Part shown: positions 7,943 through 14,779 of the stretch, one piece after another
How the letters are laid out: every line of letters begins with the position of its first letter
Numbering within the stretch: position 1 is the stretch's first letter
NCBI GenBank assembly: GCA_013695195.1
Contig: JACDAY010000050.1
Coordinates: 1 to 23,904 of the forward strand
DNA: 23,904 bases
From: Blastocatellia bacterium
GTDB lineage: Bacteria > Acidobacteriota > Blastocatellia > Pyrinomonadales > Pyrinomonadaceae
Reading direction: 5' to 3'
Translations under genes and position numbers: made by a program
Notes under the pieces: model-generated
The model's input: only the letters and a program-made list of their open reading frames with translations
Database searches by the model: none
What the model was told of the DNA's origin: nothing

Positions 7943-7967
7943 GGCGGTTGACCTTTGGGTAACCGCC
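7943..7967 (-). terminator. Hairpin downstream of the anti-sigma gene
   Basis: GGCGGTT (7943-7949) pairs with AACCGCC (7961-7967), and ACC/GGT extends the stem past a single bulged base to a 4-base loop. It lies about 50 bp after the anti-sigma stop in the transcription direction. No T-run follows, so it may be a weak or factor-dependent terminator. The rest of 7764-8016 shows no gene. Confidence 0.4.
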
Positions 7968-8016
7968 GGAGATGAAATCAAATATCAATATAATTTACAT
8001 ACGCATCAGCGATTGC

Positions 8017-8865
8017 TTAGGTTTCACGCTTTGCGACTGCGGCGACTTTTTCCTGTTTCGAAACCACGACGCCGCCCGGTTTTTCTATCGTAACGGCAAA
8101 CATTTTAGGATTTCGAGCTTTCAGCCCTGCATTTATCGGTATGATTACTTCGCCACCGGTATCAATATTGAAAGTACCGCCGTCAATTGGAGTTTTGGCG
8201 TCCTGCGATTCATCGAATATCCAAAGCTGATAAGTTTCCTTATCCGGATCGTTCACCGGCAGTCCATTCAAACGCACGTAGCCCTCCTGGTTCACGTCGC
8301 TCCAGACCACGTCGCCTGTAACATTGCCGATCTCCTCAACATATCCTTTACCCCATTTTACCACGATCAATTGGGCCGGCGATTCAAGCAGGCGCTGCCG
8401 CTTCTGTGCGGGGCTAAGCTTTTCTTCCTGCGCCGGAGTCGGAGTCGGATTTTCAACTATCTCCGAAGGCGTCCTTGTCCAGTAAAGATTTACAGCCAGC
8501 GCGACACAGGCGGCAGCAGCCACAGCCCAACCCAGCCATGGCCAGATCGAGCGGCGTGCCTTTGATTCGACAAATGTAAACTCACGGGTCGGGGCTTCAA
8601 GCGCCGCTGGAACCTGGGCAGAAGCATCACCGGTTGAAAAATATTCTTCGGCGTCCGCTAATATCCTTGCACGTAGACCCGCGGGAAGCTCGGCATCGGT
8701 TTTAAGATCGATCATCGCGATCGCGGCGGCCGTCATTTCAAAAGAATCAAGATTCGGTATTTTGTTTTCGAGTGTACTCAAATGCTTCGTTTCTTCCTCG
8801 CTCAAACCATAGACGGCCTGTTTATAAAGAAGGTCCAGCATAATTTCTTCCGAATTCTCTTTCAT
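8017..8865 (-). CDS. RskA-type transmembrane anti-sigma factor
   Basis: This 282-residue protein has a cytoplasmic N-terminal part (about 1-105) that should bind the sigma factor, one membrane helix (about 108-128, WPWLGWAVAAAACVALAVNL), a Pro/Thr linker, and an extracytoplasmic domain of the RskA C-terminal type (about 165-270, including YVRLNGLPVNDPDKETYQLW and a segment ending MFAVTIEKPGG). The N-terminus lacks the His/Cys zinc motif of ZAS anti-sigma factors. In the known pathway such proteins hold an ECF sigma factor at the membrane and are cut by proteases when the envelope is stressed. Its ATG overlaps the sigma TGA as ATGA, so the two are translated together. The signal it senses cannot be read from the sequence. 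Confidence 0.88.
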   Translation of the reverse strand: MKENSEEIMLDLLYKQAVYGLSEEETKHLSTLENKIPNLDSFEMTAAAIAMIDLKTDAELPAGLRARILADAEEYFSTGDASAQVPAALEAPTREFTFVESKARRSIWPWLGWAVAAAACVALAVNLYWTRTPSEIVENPTPTPAQEEKLSPAQKRQRLLESPAQLIVVKWGKGYVEEIGNVTGDVVWSDVNQEGYVRLNGLPVNDPDKETYQLWIFDESQDAKTPIDGGTFNIDTGGEVIIPINAGLKARNPKMFAVTIEKPGGVVVSKQEKVAAVAKRET

Positions 8866-9425
8866 GCCTGCGCCTCCTTTATAATTTGCTCGCTTCCCAA
8901 GCCTAAAAATTCTCTGGCCTGTAAAATTCCCCTTCGGGCATGAGTTTTGACCGTGCCCAAAGGCATTCCCGTTGTATCTGAAATCTCCTGGTGCGATAAG
9001 CCCTGAATGATCGACAACTCCAACACCTGCCGCTGTTCCGGACGAAGAGCTTTAAGAGCTTTTAAGGCCTCGCCTGCTTCTAAACAGGTCTGCACATTCT
9101 CATCCGAGCGATCTACAGGCTCCGTTAAAACATCCTCGAGCGAATCGGTCGAAATCCGGCGCTGCGAAAAGCGGATACGGTCGATCAGCCGGCGGCGGGC
9201 GATCATTGCGACAAAAGTCGTCTCCGAAGATTTCGTCGCATCAAACCTCTCCGCATTCTTCCAAATATCAAGGAAAATTTCCTGCACCGCATCTTCTGCG
9301 TCATCGGAGTTTCGGAGCATCCGACGGGCTAGTGACCAAACAAGGCCGCCGTAGATTCTGCAGCAATCCTGAACGGCGTTCTGATCCCCGGCTGCGATTC
9401 TTTGTAAGATAGCTTGAGTGGCCAT
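8862..9425 (-). CDS. ECF sigma factor (RskA-associated, SigK-like group)
   Basis: This 187-residue sigma factor has region 2 at about residues 22-88 (MLRNSDDAEDAVQEIFLDIW for core binding and -10 recognition) and region 4 at about 125-175 with a helix-turn-helix (QGLSHQEISDTTGMPLGTVK) for -35 recognition, joined by a linker rich in Asp and Glu. There is no additional C-terminal domain, which fits a simple extracytoplasmic-function sigma factor. Overlap with the RskA-like gene identifies its regulator. Target genes are unknown; ECF pairs of this type often autoregulate, but I could not identify a confident promoter upstream of 9425. The ribosome site is weak. Another in-frame start is not evident. 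Confidence 0.9.
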   Translation of the reverse strand: MATQAILQRIAAGDQNAVQDCCRIYGGLVWSLARRMLRNSDDAEDAVQEIFLDIWKNAERFDATKSSETTFVAMIARRRLIDRIRFSQRRISTDSLEDVLTEPVDRSDENVQTCLEAGEALKALKALRPEQRQVLELSIIQGLSHQEISDTTGMPLGTVKTHARRGILQAREFLGLGSEQIIKEAQA

Positions 9426-9585
9426 AATTTAGGCAATTTGATTACTCTAAGCTAACTTATTTTGCAGTAGTCTGCCAACCGCGGCGGAGTAATTGCGGCG
9501 ACAAAAAATCAAGCGGGGCAAATTCTAAACATCTCACGCCCTTGATAACCGTATTCGTCCGATCAATGATGTTGGTTTTAAATTA

Positions 9586-10029
9586 CTATTTAAGACGTGT
9601 GAATCTGGAAACGAGGTATAAAATCACAAGCGCAAAAGAAGTGGCGGCAGAGATCAGGCAAAATTGGCAAAAGGCCCCGATTACCGCGGCTTGTAGATAG
9701 ATCAGCCACGCAGTAACGAGTGCCATAATTATAGATTGAATTCCGAAAAACGTCCATGCAAAACGATTTCCAAAAGCAGCCAACAGCGCCAGTGAGAAGG
9801 CCGTAAAATACGCCGCAGCGCCGAGCGCTGCCAGCGGGACTCCGGCAATCTCCGCGTAGGAACTCGTCAAAACCATTTCACAGCCTTCGATAATGCTGCA
9901 TGGGACAGGCTCCTCGGTATAGTGCTTCACCGTCAAATACATGGCATCAACCAAACCCGCCAAAGCGACGACAACCGCTGCAGCCGGCAGTTTAGCGACA
10001 GATTGTTGGCCTAACGCTTCCCTGATCAT
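9586..10029 (-). CDS. VKOR-family quinone-linked disulfide oxidoreductase
   Basis: This 147-residue membrane protein has four membrane helices (near 15-35, 63-86, 92-112 and 118-141). It has the conserved loop cysteines Cys44 and Cys50 (PCSIIEGCEMV) and the redox pair CxxC at Cys121-Cys124 (FCQFCLIS). Bacterial VKOR homologues replace DsbB: they reoxidise a DsbA-like partner and pass the electrons to quinone. The gene overlaps the end of the DsbA-like gene by four bases (ATGA), which strongly supports that partnership. No fused thioredoxin domain is present, so the partner must be supplied separately. It is near the lower end of the family's length. Confidence 0.92.
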   Translation of the reverse strand: MIREALGQQSVAKLPAAAVVVALAGLVDAMYLTVKHYTEEPVPCSIIEGCEMVLTSSYAEIAGVPLAALGAAAYFTAFSLALLAAFGNRFAWTFFGIQSIIMALVTAWLIYLQAAVIGAFCQFCLISAATSFALVILYLVSRFTRLK

Positions 10030-10826
10030 TTGCTGCCTTCGGTTGCGTTGCCTGCGGCTGGAGCATTACCGGAATTTCCGGCAGCGGCCTGGGGTTGGTT
10101 CCGTCCTGCGGTGCTCTGAATTTCGGCGTCAATGATCCGGCGAATCGAGGCGGTATTAACATCTTGAAACTGAACGGGCCTGCCATTAATAAAGATTGTC
10201 GGAGTAGAGTCCACATTCAATCCACGCCCGCGTTGAAGGTCACGATCAACACGGTCCTTTGCCGCCGCTGCCCCCATATCGCTCTGAAATCTGTCTATGT
10301 CCAAACCAATTTTTTGGGCATATTCGTTCCATAGCTGCCGGTAATTAGGATTTTCCGTCCACAGTTTTTGGTTTGTAAACAGCTGATCCTGCATTGCCCA
10401 AAACTTATTGCGGTCCTGCAGCCCAGCAGCCTCGACGGCCACTGCTGCCTCATATGCCTTGTTATGAGCGGGAATGGAAAGGGGGTAATTACGGAAAATA
10501 AACCGGATGCGCGGGCCGTAAGTCGATTGTATTTCCTTCATCGTCTGATGGATTGCAGCACAGGCCGCGCATTGAAAATCGGCAAATTCTTCAACAGTTA
10601 CCGCTGCGTTCGCTGAACCGAGCATATTCGGCGGCTGTGCGCCGAGCGGAGCGCTGGTTACGGGCTGCGGTGTTTTAGCCGTATTCGAAGCATTTGCTGC
10701 TCTATTCGAATTCCTTGAAGCGGGTTTCGATGAATTGTAAAACCAGTAGGCTCCGCCGATTACAACAATCAACACAGTTACGATTATCGCTAAGGGGATA
10801 CTGCTGCTTTTGGGTTCGTTTTTCAT
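10026..10826 (-). CDS. DsbA-like membrane-anchored thiol:disulfide oxidoreductase
   Basis: This 266-residue protein has an uncleaved-looking N-terminal membrane helix (about 11-30), a low-complexity Ser/Asn/Ala linker, and a DsbA/thioredoxin-4 domain (about 68-238). The active site is CAAC (Cys86-Cys89) in ADFQCAACAAIHQTM and the cis-proline loop is DSTPTIFING with Pro209. The C-terminal 25 residues are a Gln/Ala/Gly/Asn tail. It should introduce disulfides into exported proteins, with the coupled VKOR protein as its oxidant. The start has no clear ribosome site. The gene follows dxs after 65 bp on the same strand, so it may be co-transcribed with it. Confidence 0.92.
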   Translation of the reverse strand: MKNEPKSSSIPLAIIVTVLIVVIGGAYWFYNSSKPASRNSNRAANASNTAKTPQPVTSAPLGAQPPNMLGSANAAVTVEEFADFQCAACAAIHQTMKEIQSTYGPRIRFIFRNYPLSIPAHNKAYEAAVAVEAAGLQDRNKFWAMQDQLFTNQKLWTENPNYRQLWNEYAQKIGLDIDRFQSDMGAAAAKDRVDRDLQRGRGLNVDSTPTIFINGRPVQFQDVNTASIRRIIDAEIQSTAGRNQPQAAAGNSGNAPAAGNATEGSK

Positions 10827-10891
10827 TTATTATTATGTAAAATCATTTTCTACCAGGCACAAAGCTTAACGTAATAAGGTATATTTTCTGT

Positions 10892-12820
10892 CTACTTAAC
10901 TACTCTAAGACGCCTTTTAACAGTCTGCTCGTCGTCTAAACTTTCCAAACATTCCTTCACCTTCATAGAAATACCATCTGCATCCAGTCCGTATCGAGCA
11001 AGCAGAAACTTCGGGTCGCCGTGAGTAACTATTTCATCAGGAACGCCCATTCTCACAACTTTTAATTTATCGAGCAAACCATTCTCTTCAAGCAGCTCGA
11101 TGACTGCGGAGCCGAAACCGCCCGCAAGATAAGCTTCTTCGACCGTAATGATCAACCGGTGGCTTTTCGACAGCGCTAGAATCAAGTCATGGTCGAGCGG
11201 TTTGACGAAACGGGCGTTTACCACGGTTGTCTCAATGCCATCTCTTTCAAGACTTTTAGCTGCCTCAATTGCCGGATTCACCATTGACCCATACGCTATA
11301 ATTACGGCTTCGGTTCCATCGCGGAGAACCTCAGCCTTTCCGATCTCCATCTTTTTCGGTGCCGCGCCGATGTCCATACCCAGACCGTTTCCCCGCGGAT
11401 ACCGGATCGCGGCCGGGCCAGGATATTCAATCGCCGTAAGCAGCATATCGCGCATTTCGCGTTCGTCTTTTGGTGCCATCAAAATAATATTGGGATAGCC
11501 GCGTAAATAGGCGATATCGAGCAGCCCGTGATGTGTCGGGCCGTCGGCGCCGACTATGCCGGCACGATCCATCGCAAATGTTACGTTGAGATCCTGCAGG
11601 CAAACATCGTGGATCAGCTGGTCGAATGCCCGCTGCAAAAACGTGGAGTAGATCGCCGCGACGGGTTTAAGACCTTCACACGCCATCCCGGCGCAGAATG
11701 TTATGGCATGCTGTTCGGCTATCCCGACATCGAAAGCCCGATCCGGGAATCTTTCAAGAATTTTATCCACGCCGGTACCATCCGGCATTGCAGCGGTTAA
11801 GGCGACGATTTTCTCGTCCCGTTCCATCAATTCGCACATCGTTTCGCCAAAAACCTGCGTATAAGTAGGGGCGGCCGCTTTGGCGGATTTGTAAGGCAGC
11901 CCGGTTTTCGGATCGAACGGCCCGGTGGCGTGATATGCGTAGTAATTTTTTTCGGGATTCGGAAAGCCTTTGCCTTTCGTGGTTAAAGCATGAACGATAA
12001 CTGGCCCGTCCTGAACCTTCTTTGCTTCTTCTAAAGCCCTAACGAGCATAGGCACGTTATGGCCGTCGACATAGCCGATATACTTGAACCCAAGCTCGTT
12101 CACCAAAGCCCCGGGCAAAACAGCCGCCGCAATTGCATCTTTCACGGATTTTGCAGCCCGCCGGAGCCTTTCCCCAATACCCGGAACGCTTTCCAAAGCG
12201 TCGCCGATCTCCCCTTTCAAATGCTGGTAACTTTGCGCACCTTTGATGCGGTTCAGATAACCGCTCAATGCTCCGACAGCCGGAGCAATGGACATTTCGT
12301 TATCGTTCAAAACTACGATCAGCCGCGATTTCAAATGCCCGGCCTGGTTAACCGCTTCCATCGCCATTCCGCCGGCCAGCGACGAATCGCCTATAAGCGC
12401 GCAAACGTGGAAATTTTCTTTTTTCGTATCGCGGGCGACCGCCATTCCCAGCGCAGCCGATAGTGATGTCGAGGCATGTCCGGCTCCAAAAGTGTCGTAC
12501 TCTGATTCCGCCCGCCTCAGAAAACCGCTCAAACCGCCGTATTGTTTGATCGTATGCAGTTCGTCGCGTCTGCCGGTAAGAATTTTGTGAGCATAAGCCT
12601 GATGTCCCACGTCCCAGACGAGGCGGTCATCCGGCGTATCGAAAACATAATGCATCGCTACTGCCAACTCGACTGCGCCCAGACTGGCGCCGGTGTGGCC
12701 GCCGACCCGCGAGCAGGTGTCGATTATGAATGAACGCACCTCGTCCGCGACTTCCTGCAGGTCCTCGACACGCAGTCGCCGCAGATCGGAAGGGGAGTCA
12801 ATTTCAGATAAAAATCTCAT
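10892..12820 (-). CDS. dxs: 1-deoxy-D-xylulose-5-phosphate synthase
   Basis: This 642-residue cytoplasmic enzyme condenses pyruvate and glyceraldehyde 3-phosphate, the first step of the methylerythritol phosphate route to isoprenoids (quinone tails, undecaprenyl carriers). Motifs seen: GGHTGASLGAVEL at 40-52, VWDVGHQAYAHKIL at 68-81, GAGHAS at 112-117, the thiamine diphosphate/Mg motif GDSSLAGGMAMEAVNQAG at 144-161 ending with NDNEMS at 172-177, and the transketolase-like GADGPTHHG segment and C-terminal transketolase domain. The length is slightly above E. coli DXS (620 aa). The third position of the GDG motif is Ser. No ribosome site is obvious before ATG 12820, but no better start exists. 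It diverges from the Spy-like gene, with 213 bp between them. Confidence 0.96.
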   Translation of the reverse strand: MRFLSEIDSPSDLRRLRVEDLQEVADEVRSFIIDTCSRVGGHTGASLGAVELAVAMHYVFDTPDDRLVWDVGHQAYAHKILTGRRDELHTIKQYGGLSGFLRRAESEYDTFGAGHASTSLSAALGMAVARDTKKENFHVCALIGDSSLAGGMAMEAVNQAGHLKSRLIVVLNDNEMSIAPAVGALSGYLNRIKGAQSYQHLKGEIGDALESVPGIGERLRRAAKSVKDAIAAAVLPGALVNELGFKYIGYVDGHNVPMLVRALEEAKKVQDGPVIVHALTTKGKGFPNPEKNYYAYHATGPFDPKTGLPYKSAKAAAPTYTQVFGETMCELMERDEKIVALTAAMPDGTGVDKILERFPDRAFDVGIAEQHAITFCAGMACEGLKPVAAIYSTFLQRAFDQLIHDVCLQDLNVTFAMDRAGIVGADGPTHHGLLDIAYLRGYPNIILMAPKDEREMRDMLLTAIEYPGPAAIRYPRGNGLGMDIGAAPKKMEIGKAEVLRDGTEAVIIAYGSMVNPAIEAAKSLERDGIETTVVNARFVKPLDHDLILALSKSHRLIITVEEAYLAGGFGSAVIELLEENGLLDKLKVVRMGVPDEIVTHGDPKFLLARYGLDADGISMKVKECLESLDDEQTVKRRLRVVK

Positions 12821-13033
12821 TTTAAATCTATTGCATTTCGATATTTCAAATTTCTTATTTTAGCCTGATGGATGACAAATGTTAAATGCAGCCACGGGAT
12901 TCGATTTTAAAACAAATTGTCGAATTTTACATTTCTTTACATTACAAAAGAAAAACTTAAGACTAAAGATATAAAACCTGCGTCAAAAGAAACAACAGCA
13001 CAAGCTGAATCATTTAAACTCACGAGGTACAAC

Positions 13034-13585
13034 ATGTCACTTAAGAATAAATTCTTCTCGGTTATAACTTTGTCCGTTGCGGTCGTCGCGTACTCGACTT
13101 TCGCTTCGGCTCAGGATTCTACCACAACAAATTCCAGCGATAGTGTAGAAAGACAGGAAAAACGCGAGCGAAAAGGCTTGGGCAAACGCGGCGAACATGG
13201 TAAAGGAATGCGCGGCGGCAGACACGGCGGCATTATGCGCGGCGTTCGCGGTCTTGATCTGACCGACGCTCAGAAAGAACAGCTTCGTGTTATTCACGAA
13301 AACAACAAGCCGAATGAAGCCGTCAGGCAGGAACTGCAGGCGATCAGACAGGCGAAACGTGACGGCGGCACGATCACGGCGGAACAAAAGGATCGGCTGA
13401 AAGCTCTGAGATTACAGTCCCGCGAAAAAGCGGCTCAGATTCATCAACAGGTTCTGGCCATCCTGACATCCGAACAGCGTCAACAGCTCGAAACCCGCAA
13501 AGAACAAATGCGTAAGAAACGCGAAGAACGCAGACAGCTACGCCGGGATAACAAACAGAATACCAATAAAACGACGGATAACTAA
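13034..13585 (+). CDS. Periplasmic LTxxQ protein, Spy/CpxP-like
   Basis: I place the start at ATG 13034 because a GAGG ribosome site lies 6 bases before it and translation then begins with a signal peptide (about 1-26, ending FASA before QDS). An upstream in-frame ATG at 12917 would add 39 residues without this logic. The mature protein (183 aa in all) is very basic and helical. It has a Gly/Arg/His-rich segment (about 50-70) and LTDAQ at 76-80, ITAEQ at 114-118 and LTSEQ at 144-148, the LTxxQ motif of Spy/CpxP-type proteins. The E. coli relatives are periplasmic chaperones or regulators induced by envelope stress or metals; that role is an inference here. A low-complexity Lys/Arg/Asn tail closes the protein. 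It ends at a strong terminator. Confidence 0.8.
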   Translation: MSLKNKFFSVITLSVAVVAYSTFASAQDSTTTNSSDSVERQEKRERKGLGKRGEHGKGMRGGRHGGIMRGVRGLDLTDAQKEQLRVIHENNKPNEAVRQELQAIRQAKRDGGTITAEQKDRLKALRLQSREKAAQIHQQVLAILTSEQRQQLETRKEQMRKKREERRQLRRDNKQNTNKTTDN

Positions 13586-13601
13586 TCGGTCATCTAATTA
13601 C

Positions 13602-13638
13602 AATAAAGGCGTGAAGGGTTGATCTTCACGCCTTTATT
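13602..13638. terminator. Bidirectional intrinsic terminator
   Basis: Arms 13602-13616 and 13624-13638 form a perfect 15-bp stem (AATAAAGGCGTGAAG and its complement) around a 7-base loop. The T-rich side of each arm provides a short U-tract in both directions. It lies between the convergent ends of the Spy-like gene (13585) and the DUF948-like gene (13657) and should serve both. Confidence 0.85.
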
Positions 13639-13656
13639 ACTGTGTTCAACACCAAA

Positions 13657-14196
13657 TTACCCGATAAACATTTCTTCCTCGACATAAACCCGGTCGATCT
13701 GTTTTGGCGACGGTGCGAACAGAACCTCCAATCCTTTTTTCACGCCTGCCATAACAGCTGCTATCTCGCGGGCCGGCTCGACTATTTTTGCCTGGACAAA
13801 ATCTGTGGTGTTCGTAACTTGCATTTGCGTCCGGTCGATCGTACTGCCGATGAGCTCGACTTTGTCCCGTGCGACAAGAGCCGTGGAGCTGACGATCTGC
13901 CTAAGCTCGCCCACTTCATCCTTTATCAACTCGGTCGATTCCGCGAGGTATCTGGTGGCCGTCGAAAGATTTTGCGTTACTTCGTTGAAATGAATAGCCA
14001 TCTCGCGTCCCTGAATGCTTATCCCATTCATTTTGTCTATCAAAGGCACAAGGCGCTCCTCAAGACGGATGACGGAGCGGGTAATCTTTCTAACGGTCAA
14101 GCCAATTCCGATAAGAACTACGCCCATCACGATAAAAGCGACGGCGATCACTAATAAAGCGACCATCATCCAGAATTGCGGTTCATTTACATTCAT
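13657..14196 (-). CDS. Single-pass membrane protein with long coiled coil, DUF948-like
   Basis: This 179-residue protein has one N-terminal membrane helix (about 8-34, MMVALLVIAVAFIVMGVVL) and a long, mostly helical tail (about 36-155) with regularly spaced hydrophobic residues and many polar ones, as in DUF948 / general-stress membrane proteins and methyl-accepting-like coiled coils. No catalytic motif is visible. The C-terminus ends in an acidic VYVEEEMFIG. It starts 3 bp after the YtxH stop, so the two are one operon; DUF948-like and YtxH proteins are frequent neighbours in bacteria. A structural or stress role in the envelope is likely, but the assignment to DUF948 rests on architecture only. 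Confidence 0.75.
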   Translation of the reverse strand: MNVNEPQFWMMVALLVIAVAFIVMGVVLIGIGLTVRKITRSVIRLEERLVPLIDKMNGISIQGREMAIHFNEVTQNLSTATRYLAESTELIKDEVGELRQIVSSTALVARDKVELIGSTIDRTQMQVTNTTDFVQAKIVEPAREIAAVMAGVKKGLEVLFAPSPKQIDRVYVEEEMFIG

Positions 14197-14199
14197 AAA

Positions 14200-14637
14200 C
14201 TATTTTTTATCATTATCTTCAACCGGATAGCTCGGACGGCCTTCGGCGATGGCGTTCGGCTCGCTGCGGCGTTTTTCCGCCGAATACGCGTCTTTTCCTG
14301 CCTCGACTGCAGCTGTGAAAGGATTTGTCGATCGGGCGGCTGCGCCCTTGGCCTTTTCGGTTAATGCACCCGCTTTTTCCTGCGCCGCGCTGTAAAATTC
14401 GCTGGCTTTTTCACGACTCACTTCATAATAATCGCCGGCCTTTTCCTGAAGCTGTGAAGCCGTATCCTTGCCTTTTTCAAGGCCTTTGCGGGTAACATCG
14501 GCGATGTCTTCACGCAATTCCTGACCTGATTTCGGAGCAAACAGCAATGCGATCACGGCTCCTATTCCACCGCCGATTATCAAATATGTCAATTTTGCCG
14601 TAGCGCTCGTCTCATCTCTATCATATTCATGTCTCAT
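14200..14637 (-). CDS. YtxH-domain (gas-vesicle-protein-like) stress protein
   Basis: I place the start at ATG 14637 (145 aa, MRHEYDRDE...) because AAGGAG at 14644-14649 lies 6 bases before it; a further ATG 42 bases upstream would put the ribosome site inside the gene. Residues 16-33 are a Gly-rich membrane helix followed by FAPKSGQELRE, the hallmark of YtxH proteins. After it comes a repeated amphipathic region (about 45-100) with LEA-like 11-residue periodicity (EKAGDYYEVSREKASEFYSA, AQEKAGALTEKAKG). Such proteins are linked with general stress or desiccation responses; the exact role is unknown. It heads a two-gene operon with the DUF948-like gene. Confidence 0.85.
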   Translation of the reverse strand: MRHEYDRDETSATAKLTYLIIGGGIGAVIALLFAPKSGQELREDIADVTRKGLEKGKDTASQLQEKAGDYYEVSREKASEFYSAAQEKAGALTEKAKGAAARSTNPFTAAVEAGKDAYSAEKRRSEPNAIAEGRPSYPVEDNDKK

Positions 14638-14649
14638 AATTGTCTCCTT

Positions 14650-14663
14650 ACGCAAATTTGCGT
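14650..14663. promoter_or_regulatory. Perfect 14-bp palindrome in the YtxH leader, operator candidate
   Basis: ACGCAAATTTGCGT lies directly upstream of the AAGGAG ribosome site. A possible -10 (TATAAC on the minus strand, 14662-14667) abuts it, so a protein bound here would cover the transcription start. The -35 is weak, so the promoter itself is tentative. Confidence 0.4.
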
Positions 14664-14779
14664 TATAAAGCCATTTCAATCTTTTTGAAGTCTAACTATA
14701 ACAAAAAAATGGCATCAAGGGCAACGATAATTTGCGGTGAGAAAGTCTTCCCCTGCGATAGATGACCAACTTCGTCCGG

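Noticed and set aside
7972..8565. Open frame of 197 codons on the + strand opposite the anti-sigma gene
   Set aside because: It lies antisense to a clear RskA-type protein; composition (many Arg, Phe, His, Cys) is that of a shadow frame.
12917..13033. Upstream N-terminal extension of the Spy-like protein
   Set aside because: The extension lacks a ribosome site and would bury the signal peptide; GAGG before ATG 13034 decides the start.
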